A DNA stretch of 64,000 nucleotides from Streptomyces sp. D2-8 (GCF_023184515.1 NZ_JAAHBP010000015.1:124001-188000); one strand, 5' to 3'. Positions 50,743 to 59,469 are shown, counted from the first letter of the stretch. The notes: a model not told the origin generated them from the sequence alone. Program-made: numbers and translations.

Positions 50743-51744
50743 ATGCCCGCACGCCGCAAGGTAGCCACCGTCGCCGCCCTCGGCAGCCTCCCGCTCGCCC
50801 TGACCGCGCTGACCGCCGCACCGGCCGCCGCGCACGGTTCGATGGGCGACCCGGTCAGCCGGGTCTCGCAGTGCTACGCCGAGGGCCCCGAGAGCCCGAA
50901 GTCGGCCGCGTGCAAGGCGGCGGTCGCGGCGGGCGGCACCCAGGCCCTCTACGACTGGAACGGCATCCGCATCGGCGACGCGGGCGGCCGGCACCAGCAG
51001 CTCATCCCGGACGGCAAGCTGTGCAGCGCGAACAGTGAGGAGTTCAAGGGCCTCGACCTGGCCCGCGCCGACTGGCCGGCGACCGGCGTGAGCAGCGGCT
51101 CGCACACCTTCAAGTACCGCGTGACGGCCCCTCACAAGGGCACCTTCAAGGTGTACATCACCAAGCCCGGTTACGACCCGGCCAAGCCGCTCGCCTGGAA
51201 GGACCTGGATCTCGCGAACCCGGTCGCGACGTCCACCGACCCGGCCGCAGCCGACGGTTTCTACACCTTCTCCGGCACCCTGCCCCAGCGCTCCGGCAAG
51301 CACCTGCTGTACGCGGTCTGGCAGCGGTCGGACAGTCCGGAGGCCTTCTACTCCTGCTCGGACGTCAGCTTCGGCGGTGGTGGCGGCCCGGCGGGCGGCG
51401 CCGCCCCGGCCCCGTCCGCCTCCGCACCCACCAAGGAGCAGATCGAGGAGGGCAACGACAAGTCGACGGTCGAGCACCACGGGCACGGCGACAACGACCC
51501 CAGCACCTCGGCGGAGCCGGCCGCGGCCCCGCAGGAGAGCACGCCGGACCGGCCGAAGGCCGCCGCGCCCGCTCCCAACCGGCCCGAGGCGGCCGGTGCC
51601 ACCGGGAACCTCGCCGAGACCGGCGGCGACAGCGGCACCACGTACCTCGCGATCGGCGGCGCGGCCACGCTGGCGCTCGGCTCGTCGGCCCTGTTCCTGT
51701 CGGCCCGGCGCCGGACGGTGAGCGTCGGGCGGCACGGCCGGTGA
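50743..51744 (+). CDS. AA10 lytic polysaccharide monooxygenase with LAETG sorting signal
   Basis: 333 residues. The signal peptide ends AAPAAA, leaving His31 as residue 1 of the mature enzyme (HGSMGDPVSR), one half of the copper-binding His brace; the other His is probably in VTAPHKGTFKVYITKPGYDP. The AA10 domain extends to about residue 205 and cleaves chitin or cellulose oxidatively. A Gly/Ala/Pro linker of about 80 residues follows, then LAETG (290-294), a hydrophobic helix and SARRR: a sortase E-type wall-anchoring signal. The enzyme is therefore probably fixed to the cell surface. GAGGAG lies 9 nt before ATG 50743. Confidence 0.93.
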   Translation: MPARRKVATVAALGSLPLALTALTAAPAAAHGSMGDPVSRVSQCYAEGPESPKSAACKAAVAAGGTQALYDWNGIRIGDAGGRHQQLIPDGKLCSANSEEFKGLDLARADWPATGVSSGSHTFKYRVTAPHKGTFKVYITKPGYDPAKPLAWKDLDLANPVATSTDPAAADGFYTFSGTLPQRSGKHLLYAVWQRSDSPEAFYSCSDVSFGGGGGPAGGAAPAPSASAPTKEQIEEGNDKSTVEHHGHGDNDPSTSAEPAAAPQESTPDRPKAAAPAPNRPEAAGATGNLAETGGDSGTTYLAIGGAATLALGSSALFLSARRRTVSVGRHGR

Positions 51745-51782
51745 ACCACGGTCCGGTGAAGAACGGCCCGGTGAAGAACGGG
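51738..51782 (+). repeat. three tandem 15-bp units at the LPMO stop codon
   Basis: CCGGTGAACCACGGT, CCGGTGAAGAACGGC and CCGGTGAAGAACGGG follow each other without gap. The first unit contains the TGA stop codon. Function unknown; likely a slippage product. Confidence 0.75.
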
Positions 51783-51827
51783 CCAGTCAACCAAGGCCGT
51801 TGACTCGGTCCACCACCGCCCCATGAC

Positions 51828-51866
51828 CCGGGGCCTGTCCGGCGGCTCAGGCCGGACAGGCCCCGG
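51828..51866. terminator. bidirectional terminator between LPMO and lipase genes
   Basis: A 16-bp perfect stem (CCGGGGCCTGTCCGGC and its reverse complement) with a 7-nt loop lies between the convergent ends of the two genes and can serve both. Confidence 0.85.
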
Positions 51867-51885
51867 AACGTTTCGCTGACACGTG

Positions 51886-52746
51886 TCAGTCGAACACCGA
51901 AGCGCAGGTGGTGGGCCTGGCACGCCCCGGATCAAGGGCGTTGGCCACCTCGTGGAAGACGACCCGGTCCAGCAGTCCGACGGCCACGTGCTCGGACAGG
52001 TCGAGGGGGCAGAGGTCCTGGAGCAGGACGTTGCGCACGTCCGGCCCGCTCAGATACTGGCTGCGCCACGGCGTGACCACCTCGTCGTACCGGGTGGCGA
52101 TGACGGTGTAGCGCACGCCGGGCACGGTGTCGCCGCCCGCGTTGAGCTTGGCGAGGAAGGCGGAGCCGGCTACCTGGTCGGCGAGGGCGGGGGTGTTCTT
52201 CGCCAACAGGTCGGCCGCGCCGGGGAAGTACGGCAGCAGGTTGGTGAAGCCGCTCAGGGTGGTCCCGTGGTTGCTGGGCGCGATGCCGACCAGGGCGTTC
52301 ACCTTGGCGGCTCCGCCGAGGAACTTCAGGTAGTAGCGGGGCATCATGCCGCCCTGCGAGTGCCCGACGATGTCGGTCTCGGCTGCGCCGGTGGCCGCGA
52401 GGACCTTGTTCACGAAGTCCTTCAGCTGTCCGGCGGACTTCTCGACGGGTCCGAGGCCGTGGAAGAAGGGGACTCCGTCGAGCTGACCGTAGTCGAGGGA
52501 GAAGACGCAGTAGTCGCGGACCTTCAGGTAGGGGGCGAGGCCCAGCCAGTTGTCGACGGAGTTCCCGAGGGTGCCGTGGACGAGGACGACGGGGCGGGGG
52601 TGGGCGGCGGAGGGCTTGCAGGAGTAGTTGTTCCAGCCGGAGCTCGGGGCGCCGGCGGCCTGGGCGGTGGTGGCGGGGACGGTGACGGCCGCGACGGTCA
52701 GCAGCAGCGCGGCCAGGGGTCTGAGTACTCGTTTCCAGGGCAGCAT
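51886..52746 (-). CDS. secreted class 2 lipase
   Basis: 286 residues. Signal peptide RVLRPLAALLLTVAAVTVPATTAQA, then an alpha/beta hydrolase with HPRPVVLVHGTLGNSVDNW (oxyanion region), nucleophile elbow TDIVGHSQGGMMPRYY, acid and His probably in ATRYDEVVTPW and LSEHVAVGL. Two or three Cys pairs suggest disulfides. This matches the Lipase_2 family of extracellular triacylglycerol lipases and esterases common in Streptomyces. AAGGAG lies 9 nt before ATG 52746; the ATG 84 nt upstream is not preceded by one. A 14-bp palindrome lies 49-62 bp upstream. Confidence 0.93.
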   Translation of the reverse strand: MLPWKRVLRPLAALLLTVAAVTVPATTAQAAGAPSSGWNNYSCKPSAAHPRPVVLVHGTLGNSVDNWLGLAPYLKVRDYCVFSLDYGQLDGVPFFHGLGPVEKSAGQLKDFVNKVLAATGAAETDIVGHSQGGMMPRYYLKFLGGAAKVNALVGIAPSNHGTTLSGFTNLLPYFPGAADLLAKNTPALADQVAGSAFLAKLNAGGDTVPGVRYTVIATRYDEVVTPWRSQYLSGPDVRNVLLQDLCPLDLSEHVAVGLLDRVVFHEVANALDPGRARPTTCASVFD

Positions 52747-52794
52747 CGGGTGATCTCCTTGCGGCTCAAGGGAGGTGCGACGGCACGAGGCCCT

Positions 52795-52808
52795 GTGATC
52801 CGGATCAC
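52795..52808. promoter_or_regulatory. 14-bp palindrome upstream of the class 2 lipase gene
   Basis: GTGATCCGGATCAC is perfectly palindromic with no spacer, in the region between the A+T-rich presumed promoter (around 52830-52890) and the ribosome-binding site. It is a candidate repressor site, but the regulator is not identified. Confidence 0.4.
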
Positions 52809-52918
52809 GAGGATGCTGTTCACTCGTCAAGTTACGAGCGAGTAGTCGAACTGGGAAGTTACGCGTCAGTAAAAACTTGCAGCGATAGTTGGCGCCAAGG
52901 GCCCCGGCCGACGCCCCC

Positions 52919-53365
52919 TCACCAGGCGGGCCGAATGGGCCCGTGTGGAGCGATCCGCAGCAACTGCCCCCCGAGCGACCGCACTTCCCGCTCCCCCAGC
53001 AGGTCCGCCCATTCCCGCACAGCCTCCGCAGCCGCCTCCTCCGCGGCCCGCGTACAGTCCCGGCCCCGCCCGGTCAGCACGACCAGCCGCGCCCGCGCGT
53101 CCCCGGGATGCGGCCGCCGCTCGGCATACCCCTTGCGCACCATCTCGTCGACGAGCTGGCTCGCGGCCTGCTTGGTCACCCCGAGATGGACGGCGAGGTC
53201 GGTGACCGTCGCGCCGTCCGGGGCGAGCCGGGCGAAGGCGAACCCGTGCGCGGGCCGCAACCCCTCGAAGCCGCGAGCGATCACGCCCTCGTGGATGCGT
53301 TGCGTGAGCCCGCCGGCGACGGCGAGCAGGGCGGCGGACAGGGTCATGGCCTCGGAGTTCTGCAC
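52919..53365 (-). CDS. MarR-family regulator
   Basis: 148 residues. The winged helix reads GATVTDLAVHLGVTKQAASQLVDEMVRKGYAERRPHPGDARARLVVLTGRG, typical of MarR; helices at both ends form the dimer interface. GTG 53365 lies just after the promoter; ATG 53347 (MTLSAALL) is an alternative start. Divergent from a cupin gene by 79 bp, with twin palindromes in between. It should repress both genes until a ligand, perhaps the cupin substrate or a phenolic compound, releases it. Confidence 0.9.
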   Translation of the reverse strand: MQNSEAMTLSAALLAVAGGLTQRIHEGVIARGFEGLRPAHGFAFARLAPDGATVTDLAVHLGVTKQAASQLVDEMVRKGYAERRPHPGDARARLVVLTGRGRDCTRAAEEAAAEAVREWADLLGEREVRSLGGQLLRIAPHGPIRPAW

Positions 53366-53395
53366 CCCTGCATTGAAACACCCTTGACGCGATGG

Positions 53396-53429
53396 TCAAG
53401 CTGCTTGACTATACCGTCAAGCAGCTTGA
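53396..53429. promoter_or_regulatory. twin MarR operators flanking the cupin -10
   Basis: TCAAGC-T-GCTTGA (53396-53408) and TCAAGC-A-GCTTGA (53417-53429) are perfect palindromes 21 bp apart centre to centre, two helical turns on the same face. TATACC between them (53410-53415) is the likely -10 of the cupin gene. Confidence 0.8.
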
Positions 53430-53444
53430 CCACTTGGAGGCCTC

Positions 53445-53819
53445 ATGCCCATCGTCCGCTCGTCCGAAGCCGTCACCCACGAGATCCACGGCGCCCGTTT
53501 CGTCTCGTACGCCACCCCGAGCAGCGGCAGCAAGGAGCTGTGCGCCTGGCGCGGCGAGATCCCGGCCGGCCTCAAGGCACCCGCGCACACGGTCAGCCGG
53601 GAGGAGATCTTCCATCTGCTCGACGGCGAGCTGCTGATCACACTCGACGGCCGCACCGAGCGGATCGCCGCGGGCGACACGGTGATCGTCAACCCCGGCG
53701 CCACCCTGACCGTCGAGAACCCGACCGACCGGACCGCGTCCTCCTGGGTCACCACCGCGATCGGCCTGGAGGCACGGCTGGCGGACGGCACCCGCATCGT
53801 GCCGCCGTGGGCCAACTGA
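53445..53819 (+). CDS. small cupin-domain protein
   Basis: 124 residues, a single cupin barrel. Cupin motif 1 is replaced by KAPAHTVSREEIFHLLDGELLITLDG, keeping one His and the Glu; motif 2 is IAAGDTVIVNPGATLTVEN without a clear metal His, so metal binding may be partial. GGAGG precedes ATG 53445. The gene is divergent from marR and its promoter contains both MarR palindromes, so it is the likely principal target. Function could be a binding protein or enzyme for a small aromatic or sugar. Confidence 0.88.
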   Translation: MPIVRSSEAVTHEIHGARFVSYATPSSGSKELCAWRGEIPAGLKAPAHTVSREEIFHLLDGELLITLDGRTERIAAGDTVIVNPGATLTVENPTDRTASSWVTTAIGLEARLADGTRIVPPWAN

Positions 53820-53835
53820 CGTCACACGGAAGGCT

Positions 53836-54819
53836 CTACGCCGCCCGCCCCCCTAGCCCCCCGGGCATCACCGCCCGCGGCCCGAACTTCGCCCGCGCGC
53901 GGTCCGCGACCTCCTCGATACGGCGGACCTTCTCGTCCACCGGGTCGAAGGTCAGCTGATGGGAGGCCTGGTCGGCGGGGTCGAGCCCCTCGGCGCGCAG
54001 GGCGATCGCGCGGACCCGGGCCCGCTGGAGTCCGAGCGCCTCGTACATGCCGTACGCGGCCCTGGTCAGCACCGGGGAGTGCGCGGTCGGTTCGGGCAGG
54101 GTGCGGCTGCGGGTCGTGGCGGACCTGTCGGCGTAGCGCACGGTGAGGGTGAGCGTGCGGCAGACCTTCTCCAGGGCGCGCAGCCGGGCGCCGATCTCCT
54201 CGGCGGCGGACAGCAGCGCCCGGCGGTGCCGGTCCGGGTCCAGCTCGTCGCGCCCGAAGGGGCGTTCCGTCGCGAGGGACCGGGAGACCGCGTTCGGTAC
54301 GACCCGGCCGCGGTCGATGCCGTTCGCCTTCTCGCGCAGCTCGCGGCCGGGCTTCGCGCCGATCAGCCGCTGCAGCGTGGACAGCGGCGCTGCGGCGACC
54401 CGGCCGAGGGTGTCGAGGCCGTAGTCGCCCAGCGTGCGGGCGGTCGCGGTGCCCACACCGGGCAGCGCGGCGAGGGGCTTGTCCGCGAGGAACTCCGCGA
54501 TGGCGTCCGGCTCGTCGGGCACCGTGCACGTCACCCCGGGCACGGCGTCGCGCAGCGCCATCCGGGCCAGCATCGGCCCGGGCCCGGCCCCGATCACACA
54601 GTCGACGCCGTGGAGCGCGAGCGACCGCACCCGGATCACCGAGGCCAGTTCGACGGCGTCCCGCCGGAAGTACCGCTCGGCGCCGCGCAGATCGGCCAGC
54701 GCCCCGTCCGGTGGCAGGGCCTGGACGACGGGGGTGAACTCCTCGAGCATCCCGAGCAGCTGGGGCAGATCCGCCTCGTTCGCCGGAGGCGGCTGGAAAC
54801 GTACGCAGAGGATGGTCAT
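53836..54819 (-). CDS. Y-family DNA polymerase-like protein, ImuB type
   Basis: 327 residues. It aligns with the palm, finger and helix-hairpin-helix regions of Y-family polymerases: PLAALPGVGTATARTLGDYGLDTLGRVAAAP is the HhH segment and RRALLSAAEEIGARLRAL begins the little finger. The catalytic acidic residues are not visible: the N-terminal strand is MTILCVRFQPPP instead of a DxD-like motif, and the SxDE position reads ALADLRGAERYF. This degeneration is the hallmark of ImuB, an accessory subunit that brings DnaE2 to the sliding clamp. ATG 54819 overlaps the dnaE2 stop codon as ATGA, with GGGGAG upstream. Confidence 0.85.
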   Translation of the reverse strand: MTILCVRFQPPPANEADLPQLLGMLEEFTPVVQALPPDGALADLRGAERYFRRDAVELASVIRVRSLALHGVDCVIGAGPGPMLARMALRDAVPGVTCTVPDEPDAIAEFLADKPLAALPGVGTATARTLGDYGLDTLGRVAAAPLSTLQRLIGAKPGRELREKANGIDRGRVVPNAVSRSLATERPFGRDELDPDRHRRALLSAAEEIGARLRALEKVCRTLTLTVRYADRSATTRSRTLPEPTAHSPVLTRAAYGMYEALGLQRARVRAIALRAEGLDPADQASHQLTFDPVDEKVRRIEEVADRARAKFGPRAVMPGGLGGRAA

Positions 54820-57800
54820 CCCGCACTCCCCGGACTCTGGTGCCACAACTTCCTTGTGTTCGCGGGCCCTTCGCCCGCCGGACGCAGATCGGCCCAGGGG
54901 TGCATCTCGTACCCCGTGGGCATGCGGATCTTCCGCTGCTCCATCGGATCCTTGGCCGCGGAGCCCGTAGGCGCGGGCACTCCGTCCGACCCGGCGAGCC
55001 GCCGACGCGCGGCCCCTTCACCGTCGCCGCCGGAACCGTCATCGCCGGGGCCGGCCAGCCGGGCCGCGACCCCCTCCAGCCCCTCCTCCCGGCGCACTTC
55101 CAGCAGGTCCGCGAGGTTCCAGGCGGCGGCACCCACCACGCTGAGGCTGCGCGGGCCGCGGCGCTGCACCACCCCGCGCACCAGCAGCAGCCAGGAGTGG
55201 AAGACGGTGTGGGCGCAGGCATCGTGGGAGTCGTCGAAGAAGGCGAGGTCGACCAGGCCCGTGCCGTCGTCCAGGGTGGAGAAGATGACGCGCTTGCCGG
55301 ACCGGATCGGCGGCGTCTGGGTGGCCGCCTTGGCGCCCGCGACCAGCACCGTCTCCCCGTGCCGGGCCTCGCGCAGGCGCCGCGCCGACACCACGCCCAG
55401 CTCGTCGAGGAACTGCCGGTGATCGTCCATCAGATTGCGCGATGCGTCCATGGACAGCACGCCCAGCTCGGCGCTTAGCCGCTCCGAGGAGGTGAGGTCG
55501 GGCAGCCCGGCCGGTGCGGTCCTCCGTCCCCCGGCCAGCGGCAACTGGCCACCGCCCCCGCCCCGGGCACCCCGGTGCAGCTCGGTCAGATGCAGTTGCA
55601 GATCACGGCGGTTGGCGCCGAACGCGTCCAGCGCTCCCACCTGAGCGAGCCGCTGGGCCAGCGGACGGCTGGGCCGGCCCCGCTCCCAGAAGTCGACCAG
55701 CGAGGCGTACGGCTGCCCCTCGGCGATCCGCGCCGCCTCGGCCTCGCGGATGCCGTGCACATCGGAGAGGGCCAACCGCAGCCCCCATTTACCGGACACC
55801 AGTTCGATACGATGTGCGACCCCCGACGTGTTCACATCCAACGGCAGCACGGGCACCCCACGCCGCCGCGCGTCCGCCAGCAGCAGCCGCTTCGGGTACA
55901 TGCCGGGGTCGTGCGTGAGCAGCCCCGCGTAGAAGGCGGCCGGGTGATGCGTTTTCAGCCACGCCGACTGGTACGTCGGCACGGCGAAGGCGACCGCGTG
56001 CGCCTTGCAGAAGCCGTACGACCCGAAGGCCTCGACGATCTCCCAGGTCCGCTGAATCGTTTCCGCGTCATAGCCGTTCGCCGCCGCGTGCTGCGCGAAC
56101 CACACCTTGATGCGCTCCTGCGACTCCGGATCCGACAGCCCGCGCCGCACCCGGTCGGCCTCGCCGCGCCCGCAGCCGGTCATGATGTCGACGATGTCGA
56201 TGATCTGCTCGTGGAAGACGACGACCCCGCAGGTCTCCTTCAGCGGACCCTCCAGATCCGGGTGCGGATACCGGATCGGCGCCCGTCCGTGCCGTGCCTC
56301 GATGAACGGCCGCACCATGTCGGCGGCGACCGGCCCGGGCCGGAACAGCGAGATGTCGACGACGAGATCGTGGAAGGTGGCCGGCTGGAGCCGCCCGACC
56401 AGGTCCCGCTGTCCGGGCGACTCGATCTGGAAGCACCCGAGGGTCTCGGTGGACTGGATCAGCCGGTACGTCTCCGGATCCCCCGGCGGCAGCCCGTCCA
56501 GATCGACCCCGGCCCCCGTCGCCCGCTCCACTTCCGCCACCGCGTGCGCCATGGCCGACTGCATCCGCACGCCCAGCACGTCCAGCTTGAGCAGCCCGAG
56601 GTCCTCGACGTCGTCCTTGTCGAACTGCGACATCGGAAAGCCCTCGCCGCTGGTCGGCATGACCGGCGTACGCGCCAGCAGGGAGGCGTCGGACAGCAGC
56701 ACCCCGCACGGGTGCATGGCCATCCCGCGCGGCAGGGCGTCCAGTGCCTCGACCAGCTCCCACAGCCTCCCGTACTTCTCCTTCTCCCCCGCCAGGGCCC
56801 GCAGCTCGGGCAGCTCCTCCAGCGCGGCGCGGGCGTCCCGCGCCCGGATATGGGGAAAGGACTTGGCGATGCGGTCGATCTCGGCCGGGTCCATGGACAG
56901 GGCCGCCCCCACATCCCGGATCGCATGCCGCACGCGATACGTCTCCGGCATCGCGACCGTCGCGACCCGCTCGGTGCCGAACCGGTCGATGATCGCGCGG
57001 TAGACCTCCAGCCGCCGCGCGGACTCCACGTCGATGTCGATGTCGGGCAGCACGACCCGCTCCTTCGACAGGAACCGCTCCATCAGCAGCCGGTGCTCGA
57101 TCGGATCGGCATGCGCGATACCGAGCAGGTGGTTGACGAGCGACCCGGCCCCGGACCCCCGGGCGGCGACCCGGACGCCCATCTTCCGCACGTCCTCCAC
57201 CACCTGGGAGACGGTCAGGAAGTAGGAGGCGAATCCGTGGTGGGCGATGATGTCCAGCTCGTGGTGCATCCGCTCCCAGTACTCCCGCCGCCGGTCGTAT
57301 CCGCGCAGCACCATCCCGGCCGCCGCCCGCGAGGCCAGCGTCCGCTGGGCGGTGCGGTGTCCGGCGCCGACCAGATGCGGCTCGGGAAAGTGGACGGTGC
57401 CGATCCCGAGATCGTCCTCGGGGTCGACCAGGCACTCGGCAGCCGTGGCCTCCGTCTGCTCCACCAGCCGGTGAGCGGTCTCCCGCCGGAACCCCGCGGC
57501 CTCCACGATCCGCTCCGCCGCCCCGAGCATGTCCCCGGCGCCCTTGAGCCAGGCCTCACCGGAGTCCAGCCCCTTGGCCGGGTCGATGGGCACCAGCCGC
57601 CGGGCGGCGTCCAGCACGTCGGCGACCGGCCCCAGCCCCGGGTCGGCGTACCGCACCGCGTTGGTGAGCACGGGCCGGATCCGCTGCTCGGCGGCGAACC
57701 CGACGGTACGGGCGGCCAGCCGCAGCGACCCGGGCCCCGTGCCCTTCCGGCCGTGCCAGACGGCCTCCAGCCGCAGGTCGTCGCCGTAGACGTCCCGCCA

Positions 57801-58310
57801 GGGCGCGAGCAGCCGCGCCGCACGGTCGGGCCGCCCCGCGGCCAGGGCACGCCCCACGTCCGACGCAGGCCCGAGCAGCACGGTCAGCCCCTCGGCGTGA
57901 TTGCGCTCCCAGGGCAGCAGGGGCGTCCCCTCCCCTTCATGGGCGGCCGAGACGAGCCGGCACAGCTCTCCCCACCCCCGGGCACCGTCCCGGGCGAGGA
58001 AGACCGCACGAGGAGCCGACTCGTCGACAAAGGCACCACCCCGCACCGGGGTCCGGCGCCGCCCCGGCCGCTCGGTTCCGGCCCCGGGCTCCGCGGCCGC
58101 CACGGCCAGATCGGCTCCGAACAGCGGCCGGACCCCCGCCTTGCCGCAGGCCTTCGAGAACCGGACCGCGCCGGCGAGCGTGTCGCGATCGGTCAGCGCC
58201 AGAGCGTCCATGCCCCGCTCGGAGGCACGCTCGGCCAGCCGCTCCGGGTGGGAGGCTCCATAGCGCAACGAGAATCCGGAGACGGTGTGCAGATGCGTGA
58301 ACCCCGGCAC
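54816..58310 (-). CDS. dnaE2: error-prone DNA polymerase III alpha subunit DnaE2
   Basis: 1164 residues from GTG 58310. The PHP domain starts GFTHLHTVSGFSLRYGASHPERLA; the polymerase active site includes VVLPDIDIDVESARRLEVYR with catalytic Asp residues; helix-hairpin-helix and OB-fold regions end the protein. Length and the LHTVSGFS start are those of DnaE2, the translesion and SOS-mutagenesis polymerase of actinobacteria, not the 1180-1200-residue replicative DnaE1. GGAGG lies 5 nt before GTG 58310; ATG 58352 would add 14 residues. Coupled by ATGA to the ImuB-like gene. No RecA-like imuA gene is adjacent. A LexA box was not found. Confidence 0.95.
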   Translation of the reverse strand: MPGFTHLHTVSGFSLRYGASHPERLAERASERGMDALALTDRDTLAGAVRFSKACGKAGVRPLFGADLAVAAAEPGAGTERPGRRRTPVRGGAFVDESAPRAVFLARDGARGWGELCRLVSAAHEGEGTPLLPWERNHAEGLTVLLGPASDVGRALAAGRPDRAARLLAPWRDVYGDDLRLEAVWHGRKGTGPGSLRLAARTVGFAAEQRIRPVLTNAVRYADPGLGPVADVLDAARRLVPIDPAKGLDSGEAWLKGAGDMLGAAERIVEAAGFRRETAHRLVEQTEATAAECLVDPEDDLGIGTVHFPEPHLVGAGHRTAQRTLASRAAAGMVLRGYDRRREYWERMHHELDIIAHHGFASYFLTVSQVVEDVRKMGVRVAARGSGAGSLVNHLLGIAHADPIEHRLLMERFLSKERVVLPDIDIDVESARRLEVYRAIIDRFGTERVATVAMPETYRVRHAIRDVGAALSMDPAEIDRIAKSFPHIRARDARAALEELPELRALAGEKEKYGRLWELVEALDALPRGMAMHPCGVLLSDASLLARTPVMPTSGEGFPMSQFDKDDVEDLGLLKLDVLGVRMQSAMAHAVAEVERATGAGVDLDGLPPGDPETYRLIQSTETLGCFQIESPGQRDLVGRLQPATFHDLVVDISLFRPGPVAADMVRPFIEARHGRAPIRYPHPDLEGPLKETCGVVVFHEQIIDIVDIMTGCGRGEADRVRRGLSDPESQERIKVWFAQHAAANGYDAETIQRTWEIVEAFGSYGFCKAHAVAFAVPTYQSAWLKTHHPAAFYAGLLTHDPGMYPKRLLLADARRRGVPVLPLDVNTSGVAHRIELVSGKWGLRLALSDVHGIREAEAARIAEGQPYASLVDFWERGRPSRPLAQRLAQVGALDAFGANRRDLQLHLTELHRGARGGGGGQLPLAGGRRTAPAGLPDLTSSERLSAELGVLSMDASRNLMDDHRQFLDELGVVSARRLREARHGETVLVAGAKAATQTPPIRSGKRVIFSTLDDGTGLVDLAFFDDSHDACAHTVFHSWLLLVRGVVQRRGPRSLSVVGAAAWNLADLLEVRREEGLEGVAARLAGPGDDGSGGDGEGAARRRLAGSDGVPAPTGSAAKDPMEQRKIRMPTGYEMHPWADLRPAGEGPANTRKLWHQSPGSAG

Positions 58311-58464
58311 ACGCACCTCCCGCACTCGTGAGCCACACCAGCTCTCGAACATCTGTTCCCAGTAACCTCACCCCCACCATACCCCCAACCTCGAATGTAT
58401 GTGCGACATCCGTTCGGCCCCGCCCCACCTGCGGAAACACCGCACACCGCCCGACCGTGGAGGC

Positions 58465-59469
58465 ATGCCGCACAGCTCGTTCCTCGCCGAGGTGAGAGAC
58501 GCCGTCACGCCCCGGGCCACCCTGCTCATCGTCGGCGTGATCGCGCTCCAGCTGCTGTTCATCGCCTCCTATGTGGGGGCGCTGCACGACCCGAAGCCCA
58601 AGGACGTGCCCTTCGGCCTGGTCGCCCCACAGGCCGCCGCCCCACAGGCGGTCACCCGGCTGGAACGCCTTCCCGGCTCCCCCCTGGACCCCCGCGCCCT
58701 GCCCGACGAGGCCACAGCCCGCACCCAGCTCGCGAACCGCGACATCGACGCCGCGCTGATCATCGACCCCAGGGGCAGCACCGACACCCTCCTGGTCGCC
58801 TCCGGCGGCGGCAGGGTCCTCTCCACCACGCTGACGGCCCTCGTCACCACCCTGGAGAAGTCCGAGCGGCGCACCATCCGGACGATCGACGTGATCCCGT
58901 CCGCGCCCCACGACCCCAACGGACTCTCGTCCTTCTACCTGGTGATCGGCTGGTGCGTGGGCGGCTACCTGGGCGCGGCGGCCCTGGCCATCAGCGCCGG
59001 GGCGAAACCCTCCAACCCCACCCGCGCCGCGATCCGCCTGGGGGTCATGGCCCTGGTCGCGATCACCGGCGGTCTCGGCGGAGCCCTCATCACCGGCCCG
59101 ATCCTGGACGCCCTGCCCGGCAGCACCGCGGCCCTCTGGGGCCTGGGCACCCTGATCATCTTCGCGGTGGGAGCAGCCACCCTCGCCCTTCAGGGCGTCT
59201 TCGGCACGATCGGCATCGGCCTGGTCATCCTGCTGGTGGTCATCCTCGGCAACCCCAGCGCCGGCGGAGCCCTGCCCCCACCCCTCCTCCCACCCTTCTG
59301 GAAGGCGATCGGCCCGGCCCTGCCCCCAGGCGCCGGCACATGGTCGACGCGCTCCATCGCCTACTTCGACAACAACGCGATGACCGGCCCTTTGCTGGTC
59401 CTGGCGGCATGGGCGGCGGCGGGAGCGGCGATCACCATGGCATCGGCCGCACGCCGAAAGGCGCCGTAA
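58465..59469 (+). CDS. ABC-2/YhgE-type membrane protein of unknown function
   Basis: 334 residues. One N-terminal helix (ATLLIVGVIALQLLFIASYVGAL), an external domain of about 130 residues (DVPFGLVAPQAAAPQAV ... IDAALIIDPRG ... VIPSAPHDPNG), and about five C-terminal helices starting FYLVIGWCVGGYLGAAALAI. This is the DUF3533/SNG1-YhgE layout, related to ABC-2 permeases without an ATPase partner. ATG 58465 has GGAGG only 1 nt before it, so a leaderless start after GACCGT at 58453-58458 is likely. Divergent from dnaE2. Some relatives affect drug or phage resistance; no role is claimed here. Confidence 0.82.
   Translation: MPHSSFLAEVRDAVTPRATLLIVGVIALQLLFIASYVGALHDPKPKDVPFGLVAPQAAAPQAVTRLERLPGSPLDPRALPDEATARTQLANRDIDAALIIDPRGSTDTLLVASGGGRVLSTTLTALVTTLEKSERRTIRTIDVIPSAPHDPNGLSSFYLVIGWCVGGYLGAAALAISAGAKPSNPTRAAIRLGVMALVAITGGLGGALITGPILDALPGSTAALWGLGTLIIFAVGAATLALQGVFGTIGIGLVILLVVILGNPSAGGALPPPLLPPFWKAIGPALPPGAGTWSTRSIAYFDNNAMTGPLLVLAAWAAAGAAITMASAARRKAP

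Noticed and set aside
55575..58331. A 918-codon frame on the plus strand opposite dnaE2
   Set aside because: Low-complexity composition typical of antisense frames in high-G+C DNA; dnaE2 on the other strand explains the bias.
58311..58464. A LexA box in front of dnaE2
   Set aside because: No GAAC-N4-GTTC or GAAC-N6-like element was found in the intergenic region.
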